Below, piece by piece: positions 60,285-64,000 of a DNA stretch of 64,000 nucleotides. The stretch is from Prorocentrum cordatum (taxonomy: Eukaryota > Sar > Dinophyceae > Prorocentrales > Prorocentraceae): contig CAUYUJ010013825.1 of the NCBI GenBank assembly GCA_963575745.1, positions 361,427 through 425,426 on the forward strand. Reading direction: 5' to 3'. The notes below the pieces were generated by a model. That model saw nothing but the letters and a program-made list of their open reading frames with translations. It had not been told where the DNA came from and searched no databases. Every line of letters begins with the position of its first letter. Positions within the stretch are counted from its first letter, which is position 1. The position numbers and the translations under genes are program-made.

Positions 60285-60415
60285 ACAGGCGGAGTAAGTC
60301 TCGGAGGACGCGGAGTATGTTTTCTTCCGGTAAAACACAACGCGGAGTAAGCTCAACAAGAACGCGGAGTAAGTTCATCCACGGGAAAAAAACGTGCGGA
60401 GTAAGCTTGCACACC
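60285..60415 (+). repeat. Tandem-like GCGGAGTAAG repeat
   Basis: GCGGAGTAAG or GCGGAGTATG occurs five times at 20-40-bp spacing, and its inverse CCTACTCCGCG closes the stretch at 60,463-60,476. The same motif makes the hairpin at 62,323-62,364. Confidence 0.7.
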
Positions 60416-60562
60416 GTAATAAATCTGTAATGCTAAAGAGAAGCGGTGAGGGCGGGATCCGAAACCTACTCCGCGACCAGCGGATGCCATGCTGGGGGAT
60501 TCTACGGGGGGATGGGGGGATCCGTCGACGACATGGTCCAAACTTTGGCCACGGTACTGTAT

Positions 60563-60870
60563 GAAGGGGCCCTGGGACACACACATAGATACACACAAAT
60601 CAAGAGATGCCCCATAGTTTCCCATACTTTCTGGGCTTCTGTCTTCCCCCCCACTCCCCATATTCTCCCATATTTCCTGGGAGTGGACGATGAATTGTGT
60701 CTGTGTGTTTAAATGGAAATTAGGACACACAAATAAATACACACAAATAAGAATAGCCCCCATATTTTCCCATACTTTCTGGGTTTCTGTCTTCCCCCCC
60801 CCCCCATCTTCTCCCATAGTTCCTGGGAGTGGACGATTCATTGTGTCTGTGTGTTTCTTTTTCCCTCCTG
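60563..60870. mobile_element. Two family B elements head to tail
   Basis: Copies at 60,563-60,712 and 60,720-60,870 in the same direction. ACTGTAT flanks the pair (60,556-60,562 and 60,871-60,877), so either the second inserted at the end of the first or the element duplicated. Confidence 0.78.
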
Positions 60871-61022
60871 ACTGTATATACGTGACAGCGTTTTGGGAGG
60901 CGCCACGTCGTGCTGGAGAAGGCGCCCCCCGCCCATATGGCCGCGGGAGGGCGCTCTTGCCGGGGAAGGCCGGCCCGGGGAGGCGTGGCACTCACGGCGG
61001 ACCCGGCCGAGGAGCTGAACTT

Positions 61023-61221
61023 TCGGGTCGGGCGAAAGGGGGGGATAGCAAAGGGGGGGGGTTTGAGAATCAGCTCACGTAGCTGATTTTCCCGGCGCCT
61101 CCCGGCGCCGGGAGGCGCCCCATGTATCGAGGAATGGGCCCCTCGGTGAGGCCGAAACCAGCTGCATGCAGCAGATTTCGTAACCCCCCCTCTCCCAATC
61201 CCCCCCTTTCGCCCGGCCCGA
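61023..61221. mobile_element. MITE family J, copy 3
   Basis: TCGGGTCGGGCGAAAGGGGG to CCCCCTTTCGCCCGGCCCGA. Nearly identical to 51,123-51,316. Confidence 0.85.
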
Positions 61222-61267
61222 TGAACCTGTGGAGCATCGAGCCCTGTGGCGGGTGCCTGCAGGAGGG

Positions 61268-61458
61268 TGACGAACGAACAACACGCGCCCATACCCATAG
61301 GGAAGTCGTTGGAGGAGGAGGACTGGCTATGGGTATGGGTGCGGGGTGTCGGACCCTGGGGAACGCTCCCGTTCGAGCGGGGGCCCCCATCCAACAACAC
61401 GCACCCACAGCCCTCTCCGATCCCCCTATGGGTATGGGTGTGTGTTGTTGGTTCGTCA
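61268..61458. mobile_element. MITE family M, copy 2 (10-bp duplication)
   Basis: TGACGAACGAACAACACGCG and GTGTGTTGTTGGTTCGTCA ends. TGCAGGAGGG flanks both sides (61,258-61,267 and 61,459-61,468). The duplication length recalls Mutator-type elements. Confidence 0.88.
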
Positions 61459-61489
61459 TGCAGGAGGGTGACTGGATCGGGCTGGCGAC

Positions 61490-61985
61490 AAAGGGACATC
61501 TACACGGCCGGCTCCCTGCAGTGTGGAGACTGCCCCCCCGCTGCGCAGAGCGGGCTGGCGCTTCGCCAAGCTCCGAGGCGACAGCTACGACATGGAGTAC
61601 GTGTGCTACGGGCCGCTACCTGGGCCACAGTGGACACATAACATCTTGCGGAGGGAGCTCTACGCAATGCTACAAGTGCTGAAGCATGGAGCACCCCCGC
61701 TGAGGATCTTCACGGACTGCCAGAACGTGATCGACGGCATCCTGGAGGACCCCAGCAGGCTCGACAAGAAGGGCCTGCTGCACCTGGACCTCTGCGAGGA
61801 CATATTCAGAGGTCTGAGCGAGCTCGGCGGACTGAGCCACAATGTGCAGGCCTGTCAAGTAAAAGCTCACGCTTCGCGGGCCGAGAGAGAGAAAGAGCAT
61901 CGGCCGTGCGAGGTGGGAGGGCAATCAGATAGCAGATCAATACGCTCAGCAGGGGGCGTTGTACCATACCATCCCCCGTGGTGTA
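61490..61985 (+). pseudogene. LINE RNase H, inactivated
   Basis: DIYTAGSLQCGD stands where RNase H has the (F/Y)TDGS motif, so the first catalytic Asp is Ala (GCC). After a frame change come AGWRFAKLRGDS, RRELYAMLQVLKH (catalytic Glu), RIFTDCQNVIDGI (second Asp) and QVKAHAS (the His region). Confidence 0.78.
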
Positions 61986-62299
61986 GAGAAGCGTAGATTG
62001 ATCGATTCAAGCTCGTTCGTGGTATTCTCGAATTCGGAGCGTATGTGGGAGTGCTAGGCGGTGGCACAGTCGACACTGAGAAGGGCTCGAGTCAAACGAC
62101 GGACTCGAACCCCCCCGACCCCGTCTTGGAGCTCGTGGACCTCCCTGGGCCTCCTGGGACGGCTGGCGGTGCGGGCGAAGGGGCCGAGGAGGCCCCTCCC
62201 CGACCCCTGGCGGCAACCCCCTCTCCGCGAGCCATCCTGGACTGGGGGGCTGTCAGGGTCAACAAAGCTGTACATCGCCGTCGCGAAAGTTACTTTCAA

Positions 62300-62480
62300 T
62301 TTGCCTTTTGGAATGACGCGCTCGTGCGGAGTAGTTCGGAGTAGTTTTACTGAAACTACTCCGCGCGCAATCGCATCCCGCTCAATAATTTATATGGTTT
62401 GGCGCGGATTAGTTTCAGATCCCGTTTTGGGGTAACAGAATTATTAACGTCTCCGGGATCGGAAACTACTCCGCTGAATG
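62300..62480. repeat. Hairpin of GCGGAGTAGTTT units
   Basis: CGGAGTAGTTTTACTGAAACTACTCCG forms a hairpin in two halves. GCGGATTAGTTTCAGATCCC and GGGATCGGAAACTACTCCGC form an outer pair at 62,404-62,475. Confidence 0.72.
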
Positions 62481-62870
62481 ATCCCAGCATCATGTCATGG
62501 TAGGAATCTTGAGAGGGATGGGAGAGATCTTCATTATAGCTAATTGAAGAAACTTTTGTCACGGCTGTGTAGGAGCGGGGCATAAACTTGTGTTCCATCA
62601 ATCCTATGTTTTTTTGTCGTAGGTGTGCCAAGTACGCCCGCGACAGGTGGCCGGGCCTATTTTCCCCATGTTGCCCTGGGGCCCGAAGGGTGATCGGGGG
62701 TAGGCTTAAGAGACTTTGGCAGGGTACACACCCCACCACAGGAAAGCCCCTTTGAGGCTAGCCCTCAGAGGGCACGGCATTCTGGCTCTGCTCGGGGACG
62801 GCCCGATGCGGCCAGGATGACCCGCGGCGCGATTCCATGGGGCATCGTGTTCGTTCGATCAGCATAATCC

Positions 62871-63025
62871 AGCTAGGGAGCCCACAAAGGACGTACGCGC
62901 CCAGCTATGTACATGAACACGGCCTCTCGATCCGCGAGACCGGCCGCATGATACGATCTTTCGGGTAATGCGTACTCTCGAAACCAGCGTGGATTCATGT
63001 ACGTGTACGTCCTTCTGTCGCTCCT
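62871..63025. mobile_element. Hairpin element between 14-bp direct repeats
   Basis: GATCAGCATAATCC (62,857-62,870) and GACCAGCATAATCC (63,026-63,039) flank a segment whose ends (AAAGGACGTACGCG, CGTGTACGTCCTT) are inverted. The direct repeat is longer than a usual target duplication. Confidence 0.55.
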
Positions 63026-63169
63026 GACCAGCATAATCCTCCTCCGTCTCCTACCTATGGCAGTGGTGGTAGAACATCGGCCCATCATGCACTGTCGGCC
63101 GTGAACTAAAGTTGGCCCGCCTGGCGCGGAGGGTGCGGGACACACCGGGGGGTGCGGCTGCAGCTGGCG

Positions 63170-63562
63170 AGGATCGGCGGCGAGCCTGGGGGGGGGAGGT
63201 GAGAAAGGGGGGCGGGCCTGCTCGGAAGGCTCGGGCGTCCCCCGGCCTTCGGAAACAGATCCCCGGAGCCTGCCCCGAAGACACCGAAAAAGACCTCTCT
63301 CGGGGATGGACAGACCCCCCTCTAGTAAAACGTGGTTTCGTGAAAACGACCCGAGGCCCAAACCTGGCGGGCGCAAGCCTGGAAAAAGACGGCCACGGCG
63401 CCCTCTCGAGAACCGAAAACGGACACTTCGCTAATCGACGTGTCACTGTTGGGGGTTCTGTCCACCCCCGACTCTCGGAAGGCGCAAAGGGCTTCTGAGA
63501 GGTCCCGCCGCCTGCTGAGGGGGCCTGCTCCTGCTCGCTTTTCCCCCCCTCGCCCGCCGCCG
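63170..63562. repeat. Family EE repeat with an internal insert
   Basis: GGGGGGAGGTGAGAAAGG and CTGCTCGCTTTTCCCCCCCT ends as in 52,912-53,110, but the centre carries about 200 extra bp. No gene. Confidence 0.5.
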
Positions 63563-63732
63563 AGGAGATGTCGAGCACCCGTTTCGCGGGCGGCCTGGCA
63601 GCCCGAGGCTGACCGAACAAGCACTCGGGCACCACCGCATTGAAAACTGCACGCGGGGATGCGGGGTTCGCCCGCCTCTCGCCCAGGCTCGATGACCCTC
63701 ACATCGGATGCTGGCGCCAGCGTGTGTGTTTA

Positions 63733-63850
63733 GGACGAAGCCAGGACGAGGATAGCATCGGGTGAGGATCAGTCGAGAATCTCTGATAATGCGGCGGCTC
63801 TCGACGGTGCCTCAACGCTCTGAGAGCGTTCCAGAACGCTCTTGAGTCCT
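63733..63850. mobile_element. Family P element, short copy
   Basis: GGACGAAGCCAGGACGAGGA to GAGAGCGTTCCAGAACGCTC and TCCTAG. Shortest copy of the family. Confidence 0.65.
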
Positions 63851-63854
63851 AGAC

Positions 63855-64000
63855 TTATGTCGGGCGTGTCCCCCTACAGGGGGATTTTCGACGAAAAATG
63901 AAACATACCCCACATATATCCCAAGAAGGTCCAAAAATACACCAAAAATAGTCCCCAGATTCTTTTTAGACTATTGTTTGACTATTTTGAGTATTTTTTA
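63855..64000. mobile_element. MITE family E cut by the window end
   Basis: TTATGTCGGGCGTGTCCCCC and the ACAGGGGGATTTTCGACGAA arm, then AT-rich interior to the last base. The right arm should lie just outside. Confidence 0.78.

Larger units (their letters stand above)
55398..61990 (+). mobile_element. LINE-like retrotransposon, decayed, with nested MITEs
   Basis: Domain order on the plus strand: ORF1 with zinc finger and coiled coil (55,398-56,390), APE-type endonuclease (56,390-57,110), linker, reverse transcriptase (58,370-59,820) and RNase H (61,490-61,980). Stops and frameshifts separate the parts. Later insertions are F (58,561-58,736), a GCGGAGTAAG repeat (60,285-60,415), two B elements (60,563-60,870), J (61,023-61,221) and M (61,268-61,458). 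This is the order of non-LTR elements of the APE class with RNase H. Confidence 0.82.

Noticed and set aside
62871-63039. A standard MITE with a 14-bp target duplication
   Set aside because: The direct repeat is too long for the families seen here and the arms pair poorly, so it is listed only as a low-confidence hairpin element.
1-64000. tRNA, rRNA or snRNA genes
   Set aside because: I looked for the GGTTCRANYCC B-box and for conserved rRNA cores and found nothing convincing; a covariance-model search would settle it.

Overview
ORGANISM. The window looks like nuclear DNA of a dinoflagellate (inference; a GC-rich, repeat-laden genome of the Prorocentrum kind would fit). The reasons are: one real gene cut into many short exons, with a mix of GC-AG and GT-AG introns whose ends are short direct repeats; a Cys-rich D-C-x3-G-x3-W-x3-W-S-x2-K-x2-W-C-C-x5-G-C module of a type I associate with dinoflagellate proteins; a copia element and a LINE of the kinds common in those genomes; and very many small inverted-repeat (MITE-like) elements and GGA/CCT microsatellites. 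Most long open frames here are translated repeats, not genes.

THE GENE. The minus strand carries one gene from 42,983 to 27,462, which I rebuilt by hand as 12 exons. All 11 junctions keep frame. The 967-residue product starts with a signal peptide, continues into a glycoside hydrolase family 8 (cellulase-type) catalytic domain with its motifs in the right order, then a Pro/Thr/Ser linker and three Cys-rich modules. Every proposed intron ends in AG; seven begin GC and four GT. The short introns (169-220 bp) each consist of one dispersed repeat family with other copies in the window, so they are candidate introners. Longer introns hold several nested elements, and intron 2 (8.2 kb) is full of them.

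LAYOUT. 1-9 kb: dispersed repeats, MITEs and degenerate CAAGATGGCCC-type arrays, no convincing gene. 9-13.5 kb: a 95-bp tandem array, a 151-bp tandem array and related repeats. 13.8-14.1 kb: an RRM reading frame with an in-frame TAG. 14.4-17.2 kb: purine-rich microsatellites. 17.2-22.9 kb: a decayed minus-strand copia retrotransposon between two 258-bp direct repeats (candidate LTRs). 23-27 kb: MITEs and triplet repeats. 27.5-43 kb: the GH8 gene. 43-55 kb: degenerate arrays, MITEs and microsatellites. 55.4-62 kb: a plus-strand LINE-like element (zinc finger, APE-type endonuclease, reverse transcriptase, RNase H) broken by stops, frameshifts and five or more later insertions. 62-64 kb: MITEs.

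HOW IT FITS TOGETHER. Target-site duplications can be read for many elements: 8 bp (family E), TA (families F and I), 5 bp (families Z and BB), 10 bp (families B and M). Family letters are my own labels. The same families appear as exact introns of the gene and as loose copies elsewhere, which suggests that ongoing MITE insertion has built the gene's introns. I saw no rRNA, convincing tRNA, CRISPR array or bacterial-type operon.
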